31,895 bases of DNA from Hypsibius dujardini (lineage: Eukaryota > Tardigrada > Eutardigrada > Parachela > Hypsibiidae). Below are positions 10,434-20,835 of this stretch, one piece after another; the stretch's first letter is position 1, and each line of letters begins with the position of its first letter. The DNA lies in NCBI GenBank assembly GCA_001579985.1, contig LRSR01014003.1, positions 1-31,895 of the forward strand. Reading direction: 5' to 3'. A program made the translations under genes and the position numbers. A model generated the notes under the pieces. It was not told where the DNA came from. It ran no database searches and worked only from the letters and a program-made list of their open reading frames with translations.

Positions 10434-13400
10434 ATGGTCGCTGGTCATTACCGCCAGGCAGTCCGCTCCATGAAAGCGCCCTTCCACATGCGCGGTCCCT
10501 GTATGGCCAAGCTGTGGCTCCTCTTCGCCCTCGCCATCATCGGGGTGCAAATGGTCTTTGTAGTTAATCTACTGTTGAAGAAGCGCGCCGCGGGAGACAC
10601 GGAGTTGGAGGTGGAAAAACCGGGAGCTGATTTGGCCGCGGGGGATTCAGCAAAACTGCAGTGGAACAGTCAAGCCAGTGAGGACGCGGAGAAGGACCCC
10701 TATCGGGAGAATTCGCTGGACAGTGCGCCGGAGCAGGTGCCGCTGATCCCTCCAGCTCTTGAGGTGAACACCGTAATGCAAAACTATCTTGAAATAACTG
10801 CACTAATACAGAATATATTCAATATACGCACGCCTACAAGAATTGTATTTTAGAATTATATTTTATTTTCTATTTCCATTTTAGATTTTATTGTAAGCTA
10901 TACAAGAGCTTTAGCTTAATTTTAGTTTACATTTTCAGTTAATTTTGTCTTGCTTAAAACGAATTTGAGCGAAGAACTGCGATGGCCAACGTGGTTGCTG
11001 ATATTGTACCTACACGTCACTGTACCTCGTACTAGCGTAACATTTTTTTCTCTCCATTAGGTTAAGGCATTTTCTGCCGACAAGGCCGCCCAGAATTTTA
11101 TTCCCCAAACGGTGAACAAGGGCCCAACCACGGTCAGCCCGCTCGAAGACAACAACCCTATGTTTAACTTCCTTCGCAGTGCGGTGGAGCAAGCGTTTGA
11201 CGGTAACCCCAGCAGTGCCGGAGGTTCAGCAGCCGGAATTGCTCAAGGCAGTCCACTCTCCCAAATCAACTCGCTGATGCCGCTGATGGCACTCTTACCT
11301 GCCATGACAGGGGGCGGACAGTCAAGTGGAAACCCACTAGGCGCGGTCAACTGGGAGAAATTCATGCCGATGTTAGAACGAGTTGAACGGTTCGCCAAGT
11401 ATGCGGCTTCCACTTTTCAGCAGACCGTTCAAGAGACCAAGCAGAAACATCCACAGAAGGCGAAAGAACCGTCGTTTATCAGCGCTGTAGCGATGAAAGG
11501 TAAGAGCGGCAACTCCATAGTTTGTGGAATAAAATTATATTAAAACCAGATCGAAATATCCACTCGTTTGTTAGATCTGCGACTAAATAACTTACAATAT
11601 TTTTTCACAATTTTAATTAATATTAATTGGAATTAATCAAATATATTTCTTAAATACATTTAAACACAGAGACGAAAATGTCCAAAAAAGGAATGGTACA
11701 TGTGTTTCTAGACCAAGCTATAAATACATAGAGAAAGTGTACACGCTATCAAACCAATTGCTAAATACAATTCTGGTTTTTCAGTAGTTCTACGGTAAAA
11801 AAAATAGGTGATATTAGCCAAACTAATTAAAAAAATTATTATAGAATAGTTATTGTCAATCATCATCGATGATGTTAAATGTCAAAAAGTGAGATAATGA
11901 TTGACGATAACTGTTGTGATTGCTTGTACGAAAAAATTAATCTCCTAACAGAGACTGCCCCAAAAATGTGTCTTTAGTAACCAAATAGAATTAAACAAAT
12001 CTATCGCAACTTTTTTAGCTATTTTTTTACCGTATACGGTATACCTGGATATAATTTGTGTTTCTGTTTAATCATGACCGCATGATATCGACAGGCTTTT
12101 TCCGGATCTTCTCCAATGAGGATTATCAAGAGGAATTTCTGGACATTGCCGATGACTCCTTCGCCTTGATGGAAAGCCTTCATGTGACAGACCATGTAAT
12201 TGATCTCGTGAGTGGGCGGATGTTTGAAAAGGTGATGAACTCGCCGGATGGAGTTCCTGCGGACGGAAACTTTCTCTCCGGAGGCGCTGCTGGATTAGCG
12301 GCGATTTTTTTGAAGAGTGAAAAGGAGAAAACAACCACGACAACGACCACCACGAAGAACCCCAACAAGGACCCCAACGAGGAGGAGGAGGAAGAGGACT
12401 TGGAGGAGGACGAAGAGGGCAAGGCGGCTCTGGTGTCAAACGAACATTTTGAGAGCATCATGGAGGTGTATGACTTCATGTTTCGCGATGAAGAGAATAA
12501 CAATGCGACCGCTGCGAAATTGGAGGTTGCAGGTACGGGACTTCGTGCATCGGGCGGTCGATAAAATGACAAAAACTAATCTAAACTGAAAACTCAACGT
12601 GAAAAAGTTATAGGTTATACCAGTTCACTCCAAAAGCAGGGACCTTCAATTTTAGAAATGCAAATTGAAAAGTTATGATGAGTTTCTAAGTTACTAATAT
12701 AGTAACTAGTTAGTATATTAATATACTAAACTTAATATAATAGTAACTTAATAACTTTGTATTAGTATATTTAGAGCCAAATAGTTAGTATATTACATGT
12801 AGTAACTTAGTAACTCAATACTAGCTAGTGTAGTAATAACTAATTTACCACCGTAATTTAAAAAACATCCTAGAAAACTTAACAGCTGAAGTGCATAACT
12901 TTATTAATAAGATGGTTTCTTTATTCCCGGGCACTTACTATATTATATATTATTTTGTTCTCGGTAGGTCGAACGTTCCTGCAAGGGTGGTACGGCGCAA
13001 TGCGCCGCTTCGCCATCGAAAAGGGCAAACTTCACGCCAAGCCACTGACCGACCCGACCTTCGATAAGTACCTCGAATCGGTGGAGGTGCCCTTCTCCAA
13101 CATCCTCGACTACGGTTACCCCATCAAAAATGAAGACGCCTGCAAAACGAAATCTCCCACTCTCCTCATCATGGTCCTCTCTAAGACCCAGCACACCGGC
13201 CTGCGCAACGCCATCCGACAAACCTGGGCGGCCCCGTCCGCGGCTCCCAAATCATCCTTCAAGGTAGGGTTCTTTAATAAAACTGATTGAGTCTAATTAA
13301 ATATGAAACTGAATTAATTTGACATAGGATTTATTTAAATAGATACTTTAAATCTCTCTTTTACTGATGACGAAGTTTAAGGCGTGTAGTAATGATGTGT

Positions 13401-14273
13401 CTATGATGATTAACGATATGAGTGATTGCAGAAACCTTCCAATTACTTTTTCGGTTTCAATTAATGAATAAATAAATAATGAATAATGAAATAATGAGAA
13501 ATAATTAATAATCATTCAAACCAAAAAGTGTGCAGTGGAGTAGGTTTGCGATGATTAAAATACCGTTTAAATGTACTAGTATCTTAAGCAAAACTTCTGA
13601 TCACTTCAAGGCCCTCTTCATCCTTACGGACCGCGACGAAGACCGGAATCTGGTTGCCCAGGAAGCTACGAAATATGGCGATATTATTTCCGTGGATGTA
13701 CCACAAACATACGAATACGTCACCCGGAAAGTGTTGGTGGCGCTGGACTGGCCAGTAACCTACTGTCCAGGCGCGAAGTACGTCTTTAAAACGACGGACC
13801 ACGTCTACGTCAACGTTTCCCACCTGCAAGAGGAGATTGACGCACGACAAACTGCCCAATTGATGGGGAACCTGGTGGCGGATGATGCGGTGCAGAGGAT
13901 TCCGCTGCGACTGGACCATCTGTTCTACGACGAGTATCCGTTTGATAAGTTCAAGCCGTATTTGAAGGGGTACGGCTTACTGATGGGCATGAATTTCGTA
14001 AAGGGTGCGATCGGAATCGCAAAGGATTTTCCGCTCCTGCGGACTGATGATTTTGCGGTGACGGGGATGCTGAGTGCGAAGTTGAAGATCCCGCCGGTGG
14101 GGTTCAAACGGGCCGGAGCAGTGGCAGATTTGAATGACGCTCCGTGGGAGGATACGCAGAAGATGGTGGCCTTGATTTGTGAGCAGAAAAAGAGTGTCCT
14201 GTTTGGAAGTAAACTGACTGCTCCCAAGGTTCTGCTGATTCATGCGACACTAAATTCCTGTCCCGCAAATTAA
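10434..14273 (+). CDS. GT31-family beta-1,3-glycosyltransferase, type II membrane, long stem
   Basis: Predicted Golgi enzyme that transfers galactose, GlcNAc or a similar sugar in a beta-1,3 linkage. Five exons join in frame: 10434-10763, 11061-11499, 12095-12532, 12968-13263 and 13611-14273, giving 721 residues. A short cytoplasmic tail is followed by one transmembrane anchor at about 24-46. The stem (about 47-430) is far longer than usual for this family; it has a Gly/Ser-rich part in exon 2 and a Thr run plus Glu/Asp tract in exon 3. The catalytic region (about 450-721) shows the family signature RNAIRQTW (482-489), then ALFIL, YGDII, a TRKVL helix, YCPGAKYVFK, and TTDH at 562-565 where the family has DxD. 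A TDDFAVTG segment replaces the usual EDVYxG. The donor and substrate cannot be told from sequence. The lost acidic residues leave activity in doubt. Confidence 0.8.
11848..11912. repeat. Intronic inverted repeat (16-bp stem)
   Basis: Arms 11848-11863 and 11897-11912 are reverse complements with one mismatch (AGTTATTGTCAATCAT against AGTTATCGTCAATCAT), with a loop of about 33 bases. It lies in the second intron of the glycosyltransferase gene. A small hairpin is possible; no function is assigned. Confidence 0.6.
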
Positions 14274-14674
14274 GTACGTTTGCTTAGTAATAGCTGAATG
14301 GTCCTAACTCGGTCAGTCTAGTATTGTGGCCGTATGTGCATAATCACAGTTCTGATACTCATACTATGCAATGGGATGAACCTCTCATGTTGTAATGTTT
14401 CCAAACTGTTTGCCGATGAAAGTCTACACTTAACTGCAGCAAGGTACATAAGTAATATAGAATGATCCCCATCCGATTTTTCTGCAAGATTTTCTACATG
14501 TTTTCGAGCTTTCGTCGGCAGAAGATAACCGAATAATCAAACGTGGACTATAAGAAACTAAAAATGTAACCGTCTCAATGTTGTTCCGCTTGAGGGAAAT
14601 TGTGCAGCACACCAAACCCTGAATATTCATCTGTTTTTTCGCGAATATTAGTAACAAAAACACATGCACTAAGC
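14274..14674. other. Short intergenic gap, no gene seen
   Basis: About 400 bases between the glycosyltransferase stop codon and foldback copy A. I see no coding exon, no clear AATAAA signal and no repeat. It presumably contains the 3' untranslated region of the upstream gene. Confidence 0.5.
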
Positions 14675-15197
14675 CAGAAGCTCGTTTAGGGTCCTTTCAA
14701 GTAGTCGGAACCAGGAACCTTCACAATAGGACCAGGGGATGAGCAAAGGGGCAAATTGCAGTTTTTTCAAGATTGAACTCAACATTCGACCTCTTGTCCC
14801 TGATCATTTTGAAACTTGTGGGGATTTGGGGGTCTGATTTTCTAGTGGCCTTCTGGGATTTCAAAATATTTTCAAAAACATCAGCTTTTCGTTCAAATTT
14901 GAGGTTTGATGAGGTGCAAAATAACCTTCCTATTGACGAATTCAAATGAGAGGTTCAAAACATTCAAGAACAGTCCAAATTTAATGAAAAACTGATCTTT
15001 TTGAAACACGTTTTGAAATCCCGGGGGCTCTAGAAACCAGACCCACAGCCCCACAAGTTTCAAAATGAACAGGGATAAGAGGCCCACTATTGAGTTTGGG
15101 TAAATCTTCAGAAAAAAACTTTGCCCCCTTGCTGACCCCTTAGCGCTACCATGAGGAGTCTTGGTTCCGACTTGTAAGGACCCTAAACGAGCCTCTG
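14675..15197. mobile_element. Foldback element type 1, copy A (full)
   Basis: The two halves are reverse complements along almost the whole element. The left end reads CAGAAGCTCGTTTAGGGTCC and the right end GGACCCTAAACGAGCCTCTG. Inner landmarks on both arms include AAAGGGGCAAA, CATTTTGAAACTTGTGGGG and GGGATTTCAAAA. No protein is encoded, so it is non-autonomous. TGCACT at 14665-14670 and again at 15196-15201 may be a target-site duplication, although 4 bases separate the left one from the recognisable arm. Confidence 0.88.
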
Positions 15198-15306
15198 CAC
15201 TGAATAGTGGACATGCTCGACTGGTTTGTATTTGCAGTTTTTATTGGGGACTGCAGTGACGTCCTTCCAGATAAAGCACGCGGGCGTAACGAAAAACAGC
15301 ACAAAG

Positions 15307-15663
15307 TTAAAGATGTCCACGTCGTCCAAAGGCCGGCATGACAATGGCTTTCATCATGTTGGCCTCGTCCATGACATCTTCCTGCACTGGCAGCGCGTCA
15401 ACGGATCTGCTGGTGAGGAATTCGTAGTTTCAGCAGCGTCGTTGAGTTGAACAGAAAGAGCCGCGCATTAGGGAGCCTTTGCTCCGCAGCTGTTCACTCT
15501 GCTGCTTCTCAATCACCCTTCTTAACACGACAGCAGCCTCGCGACGTGACACCTCCTCCTCTCGCATTAATAACTCTATGGACGGATCCGACTTGGACCG
15601 CACGAAATAGACAGGCACGCAAAAATCCCGTGCTTTTTGGGCAATCTCCAGTTCGGCTTTCAT
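15307..15663 (-). pseudogene. IRG-like (immunity-related GTPase) fragment, broken
   Basis: The first segment (15663 to about 15475) reads ELEIAQKARDF, then VYFVRSKSD. This matches the G4 region of IRG GTPases, where FVR(S/T)KxD supplies guanine specificity. About 45 residues later the frame must change for LFLFNSTTLL, and again at 15429 for NYEF and DALPVQED, which resemble the family's (D/Y)DFP...LP segment after the G domain. The last frame stops at 15307. No P-loop GxxxxGKS was seen upstream on this strand. Frame changes without good splice sites and the missing N-terminus suggest a decayed or truncated copy. IRGs are known from vertebrates and some invertebrates. The family call rests on short motifs read by eye. 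Confidence 0.45.
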
Positions 15664-17049
15664 GATGGATAATTGGAATGAAAATTAAATAAATAAATCA
15701 TTATTTAATTCTGGTTTAGCAAGTAGGAGGGAAAAAATGATTTCGCCTTAGTAAATTAGCTGGAAGGAAATAAATTCTCCTTAGCAAATTTATCGTGTGT
15801 AAACTCGAAACCTTTTTAAAACGCAGGGTGCTCCATAGCCGCAGGAGATGCGTTTATTTTGTTGAGAGTGCGTACAATGATATTGGCAACGGCGCCCACA
15901 ACCGCCACTAGGGACGGTATGAGGAAAGATGGGACAGCATCTATCGCTCTCAAAAGTTGTTCGTGGAACTAATTTTCTAGAACGTCGGCTTTGTAGAGCG
16001 ACGCAAATGAGACTGGAATCAGTTCACTCGCATTTTGCCCCGTTGAGAGCGCGTGCACCAAATTTGTTTGCTTACGTTTATCATCTTGGATTTTATCTCT
16101 TGCGACTTTGTTTACTGAAAACGTTGCTATTAAATTAATGTGATCATTGCTGAGTTTCAGAGAAACCTATATAAGGCTATATTCGCACAGTGCTGCATGA
16201 CTCCGTAGTGCACGTTTGTACCTCAATATCTGCGCAAGACTGGTACAGCGAGATGCGGTCAGAGGATTGGGCCAGGGGAAAGAACTGAATTCCAAGTCTG
16301 AAATTAAGCCACGCAGTCTGCACGCGGAACTAATCTCCTGCGTCAGTTGTAAACTTTCAAGAGAACTGGGGGAAATTCAAGGTGGAATCATGGTGGAATA
16401 TGGGTGCCTTACACGAGGCGGAAAAATTTCGAAAATATAGCCTGTATTCTAGACTAAATTGCGACGGAAAGAAGGCTGGGCGAATCCAGCTTAGAACCAT
16501 GCTGATTCCAGTCCTTTTACAGGCTTATTACAGTGTCCAGCCTGGAACCTAGTCCGAGAATTATCCATAGGGGAGATCCCCACACCCCACAGGTTTCAAA
16601 ATGATCAGGGACAAGAGGCCCAAATTTCGATTCAATTTTGAAAAAATGTATTCTGCCCCTTCGCCCACCACTCCCTGGTCCCACCATGGGCTCCTAGTTC
16701 GGGCTTGTAAGGACCCTAAACGAGCGTATGCATACGGGAAGGTACGGTTGCGAAGGGCCATCGAGCCATATTGAGACTGAGTCACTTCAATCAAAGTAAT
16801 CTTTCTATAATCACTGTACATACCCACAGAGTAAGCAATAAAATGGTGAGTCCTCGCAGCATGATTGTAAAGCGCTCACCTTCGACCTATTCCGGCTCGC
16901 TAGATACTGCCGACCGGGGAAGTACGAAATAAGTGGGCACATGTACATTGTACATGAACTTCATGTATCTGTAACGGAAAATCATCTTTACTCAAAACTT
17001 CCTTTTCACGCAAACTTGAGCATGAGAGTACTCTTGTTAACAAACAGCC
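15664..17049. other. Intergenic stretch with a partial foldback copy
   Basis: About 1.4 kb. It holds foldback copy B near its middle. On the minus strand at 15845-15935 there is a short open segment rich in hydrophobic residues (FLIPSLVAVVGAVANII) ending in a stop codon. It could be a stray exon but has no partner I can find. Nothing else is recognised. Confidence 0.4.
16570..16724. mobile_element. Foldback element type 1, copy B (right arm only)
   Basis: This matches only the right arm of copy A: CCCCACAGGTTTCAAAATGA, then AGGGACAAGAGGCC, then TTGTAAGGACCCTAAACGAG. The left arm is missing, so this is a truncated or solo arm. The terminal GAGC runs straight into a 12-bp palindrome (CGTATGCATACG). 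Confidence 0.75.
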
Positions 17050-20000
17050 ATGGCTATTCGCATTATTCTAGTAACAATATTTGCCGTTTTTATGACACTG
17101 CATAGGGCGTACTGCTCCCACGATACCACCTATAAATACTATAAGTATTGTAAGCCCTCCGATAAAATGATGACGAATATGTAAGATAGATTGTCAATTC
17201 ATTTTAAGAAATTCTTCAGATCACGTAAATTCGTATTGCGGCAAAACGATCTCGCTTTCGGTATGCGATGCGGAGGGAAAGGAGGAGAAATCCAACCACG
17301 CCGGAGTGTTTCAGTTCGGCGTCTATCCAGAGAGGACCTGCTCCTTCGACGTGATTGTCGACAGCTCCGACTGCCATGAAGACTTCTCCAGGGAAAGCTT
17401 TGCTGTATATCTTAACATAAGGTAAGGGTATAATTTGGTCAATAAACGTAGCCTAATATATATAAAAAGATTATGAATAACCGAACGTGCTTTATTCCAA
17501 CGGTCATTGTGTACTTGCTAGAGACTTCAACATCGGTGGATCAGACGTCTTTTCAATCAACGAAACCATCACAGTCCATAATGGTACCACGTCGCGGAAC
17601 GTGAAGCACCTTGACCACGGAGACCCCAATGCCATTCCCCATTACCAGCCGAAATCGGTGGCGCAGTATCGGTCGACGTATTCCAATCATGACAGGAATC
17701 CAAGCCACTTGACCATTGCTTTGGAAAGAGACGCGCGATATGTCAACCACTTTGGGGCGCCGGCGAATTTTATGTTAACCTTGGACTACGTCGTCCTCCA
17801 GCTCTACGGTGAGCAAACTATGTACATTGTATATATACTGTACCTATACACACTCTGATCATAGATGATATCGAAACACGCATTGATGGTTTCACGCTCT
17901 AAATTCCAAATTAGTTAATACGTAATAAGCCAATAGCGACAAGAACTTCACGTATTTACTGTAGCGACGCGATTCTAAGGCGCAGCTGTAAGCACGTCCC
18001 CGGGCTGTTTCCCCACTACTCCGTCTGAACTGTCCTAAATATTTTATTCCAAGTATTTGCCGTTGATAATCTATCGTATCTGCTTAAATTCCCGAAATGT
18101 GTTTACCGAAAACCGAAGAAATACAATTTTGGAGCGCCGGTCTTTACCTCATGGATTGTTTCAGCGAGAATTTGCCAGAGCGGAGAAAATCGGAGAGGCT
18201 ACCCTCCGCCGGTGACTAACGTAAGAGCCTGCTTTTCTGATTGATTGATCTCTTGATTGAAGATTGGTGAAGATCACTAAGCATGTGGACCGTCAGTAAG
18301 TTGCTTGATTGAAGACGGAAGTGCATTTCAGTGGGTAGGTGGTTTTGTACGCACACCTGAGTCATATATACGGAAAACGCAATTCGCGTTGCGCCTTAGA
18401 ATCCCGTCGCTACAGTACTGTCTTCACAGTGTCTGCAGGGGCTCGTTAAGATGCTTACAAGTCGAAATCAGGACCCCTCAAGAGCTAGGGGTGGACAAAA
18501 GGGCAAATTGCATCTTTTTTAAAACTGAACCAAAAGTTCGACCTGTCGTATTGTTTCTGGTCATATTGAAAGTAGTAGAAATGTAGAGGCCTGATTTGCA
18601 AGGGCTCCTTTGGGATTTTTAAAACATTTACGAAAACTTTTTCTATCAAATTTAGACTCTTCTTGAATGTTTCTAGCCTATCATTCGCAGTTACCGCAAA
18701 TTATCGAAGACTGGTCTGATTTTGATATTAATATAAACCTGACGTCTTTAGAATGTTTTGAAATCCCGAGGGGTAACCCCCACACTCCCACAAACTTTCG
18801 GAGAATGATCCGAATTTGATAGTAAAACTAAAAATTTTCAAAATACTTTGAAATCCCGAGAAATTTGGAAATTCGACCCTCACAACCCCATAAACTTTCA
18901 AGTAATGATCTAAATTTGATAGAAGAATTGAGGTTTTTAAAATGTTCTGAAATGCGGGAGGCCCTTGGAAATTTGACGCCCACATACCCATAAGTTTCGA
19001 AATGATCAGAAAGAATAGGCCGAATTTCGGGTTCTATTTTAAAAACAAATGCATTTTGCCTTTGCACCTTGCCTCTACCGTGAGGAGTCCTGGTTCCAAC
19101 TTTTAAGGACCTTAAGCGAGCCTCTGAAGGTGGGTAAATAACTTAGAATATCTTTTAGGTATTCTATGCAGAATTTACATATTCTATATACTCTCCATAT
19201 TGTTTGACCGCTGAGCGATCGGCCATAATTTTGCAGGTTTTTCAAATACAAACGAGAGTTATCAACGATATTGTCGAGCTCTGAGCGGATACATGGTGCG
19301 AGATGTTTACTGCGAAACGGGTGATCGCGTCAGTTGTCCCTTTTCGTACTACCCTATCCTGGGATTCAATCCAGCCGAGTCGGTTGACTATGGTGTATGG
19401 TACGATCAAACCACCGGTACGAGCCCCAACGTCAGAGGTCAATGCAGCGGGGATGTTTACGTGGCACCAACTACCACGGCCGCACCTACTTTAGGTACGT
19501 GATCAAATCAATGTCTACTGAAGGAGTTGTTAGTATTTCTTAAAACGTAACTCCTAAATCGACTTTCGGACTTGAAGGTTGAAGTTTTTTATGGCTCAAA
19601 GAAAAACCTATTAGGCGTACTAATGCTGGTCTCAAATAGCCACCAAATTTTCCCCATTTTTGTTTAGATGGGCACAAGTTATGAAGTCAGAAAACCACTG
19701 GAAGGTTCCAGTCCAAGCAATGAATACGAATTTCTAAAAATATTAAAATGTTATTTAACTGTTTTGACACCTACTAATTCAAAATTTAAATTTGGATCGA
19801 GTGACATCAGTAAAAGTTTTTTGGAGGCGAGGGGCGGAACTATAGGCACCGACGGAACCCGCACGTTACAGTCCATGCGCTGGCCATGCTTTAATAGTAA
19901 TATTAATGAATAGCAGCCGTAGCTTCTCTCCCTCGATTTCAAAAGGACGATGCAGCTGAAGCCAGTCAATTTGCAATTAAATTTTGAATCAGCTGGTGTC

Positions 20001-20835
20001 AAAAAAATGAAAGAAAAATAAATTTCGAAAACTGGTCTTTATCTCAAACATAGATCTTTCAGACATTATCCAACTTCATAATTGTTCCCAGTTGAACAAG
20101 GTCTTGTTCCCGTTAAGCAATATTTTCTATAACCATGATAGGAGAATAGATTCTCGAGCAAACAGAAGCTGGGGCACGCCAGCCTGTCGCAGATCATAAT
20201 TTTGCAATTGGTTGAATTTAAAATATTTTTTGTTGCAAAAGGGATGAACACAATACGTGAGCGTACTTAAAAAAGATTCATGGGGAGTGATTTTTTAATT
20301 TTCAGTTAATTCTACTAACATTGGATAATTTGTTTAAAATTTATTTAAAATTAGCACAATGTCATTGTCTATAAAAATTGGTCATTATAGCAAAGGTGTG
20401 TGAGAATACTTCAGCGACACAATTCCGGCTCATATCTACAAGCATTGTTTATTAATTTTTTCGGATTTGTATTTGATAGGACACGGTGAGATAGTTGCAC
20501 TGGTCGTTGGTCTAGTCATGCTCCTGCTGATCGTGGGGGCGGTTTGCCATGTCGTCTACACGGGCAAGAAGGAACAGGCTGGTAGGCGCACCTCACTGAA
20601 TAACAACCAACAGGTTCCAAGTACCACACCGGAAACGATCGACGCGAGGGTTCGTACCCAATCAATGGAAACCCTGACCATAGATGGGGAAAACTTTCGG
20701 GGAAACCTGCCCAAGTATGAGGATATCTATCCGTTGCCACCGCCACCGCCGTCGATGGTAGTCAGTACGATCGCTCAAATTTCGGATAACTTACCGTCGT
20801 CTCCAAGTCCCGCAGCAACAGAAGGGTCGATGTAA
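17050..20835 (+). CDS. Type I membrane protein with CUB-like ectodomain
   Basis: Five exons join in frame: 17050-17149, 17220-17421, 17522-17808, 19237-19494 and 20480-20835, coding for 400 residues. Three introns are phase 1 and one (the second) is phase 2. A signal peptide covers about 1-22 (IILVTIFAVFMTLHRAYC). The ectodomain (about 23-275) has a CUB-like rhythm: YCG near 40, CSFDVIV, LNIRDF, LTIALE and FMLTLDY, with at least eight cysteines and N-glycosylation sites NET, NGT and NES. A Thr/Pro stalk (APTTTAAPT) leads to one transmembrane helix at about 287-309. The tail (310-400) holds LPKYEDIY next to PLPPPPPS, a plausible tyrosine-phosphorylation and SH3 or EVH1 docking patch. It is probably an adhesion molecule or receptor; the ligand is unknown. 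A foldback element sits in the third intron. The first donor was chosen because it alone keeps frame with exon 2. Confidence 0.72.
18436..19126. mobile_element. Foldback element type 1, copy C (expanded)
   Basis: It has the same ends as copy A (CAGGGGCTCGTTAAG on the left, CTTAAGCGAGCCTCTG on the right), inside the third intron of the CUB-like gene. The right arm is enlarged by three degenerate tandem units of about 90-100 bp, beginning near 18748, 18835 and 18934. Each has a TTTGAAATCCCGAG-like segment followed by a CCC-rich segment and CATAAACTTTC-like sequence. It is diverged and encodes no protein. Confidence 0.8.

Noticed and set aside
12058-12094. In-frame ATG at 12058 as an independent gene start for the acidic exon.
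   Set aside because: The acceptor at 12093-12094 joins in phase with exon 2, and the protein continues into the GT31 catalytic exons.
12690-12840. Repeated TAGTAACT and TTAGTATATTA words in the third glycosyltransferase intron.
   Set aside because: Short AT-rich words in a low-complexity intron; no consistent unit or period could be defined.
18165-18220. A 56-base segment with a good acceptor and donor in the third intron of the CUB-like gene.
   Set aside because: It would leave the next exon (19237-19494) in the wrong phase and run into a stop. Direct joining of 17808 to 19237 keeps the frame.
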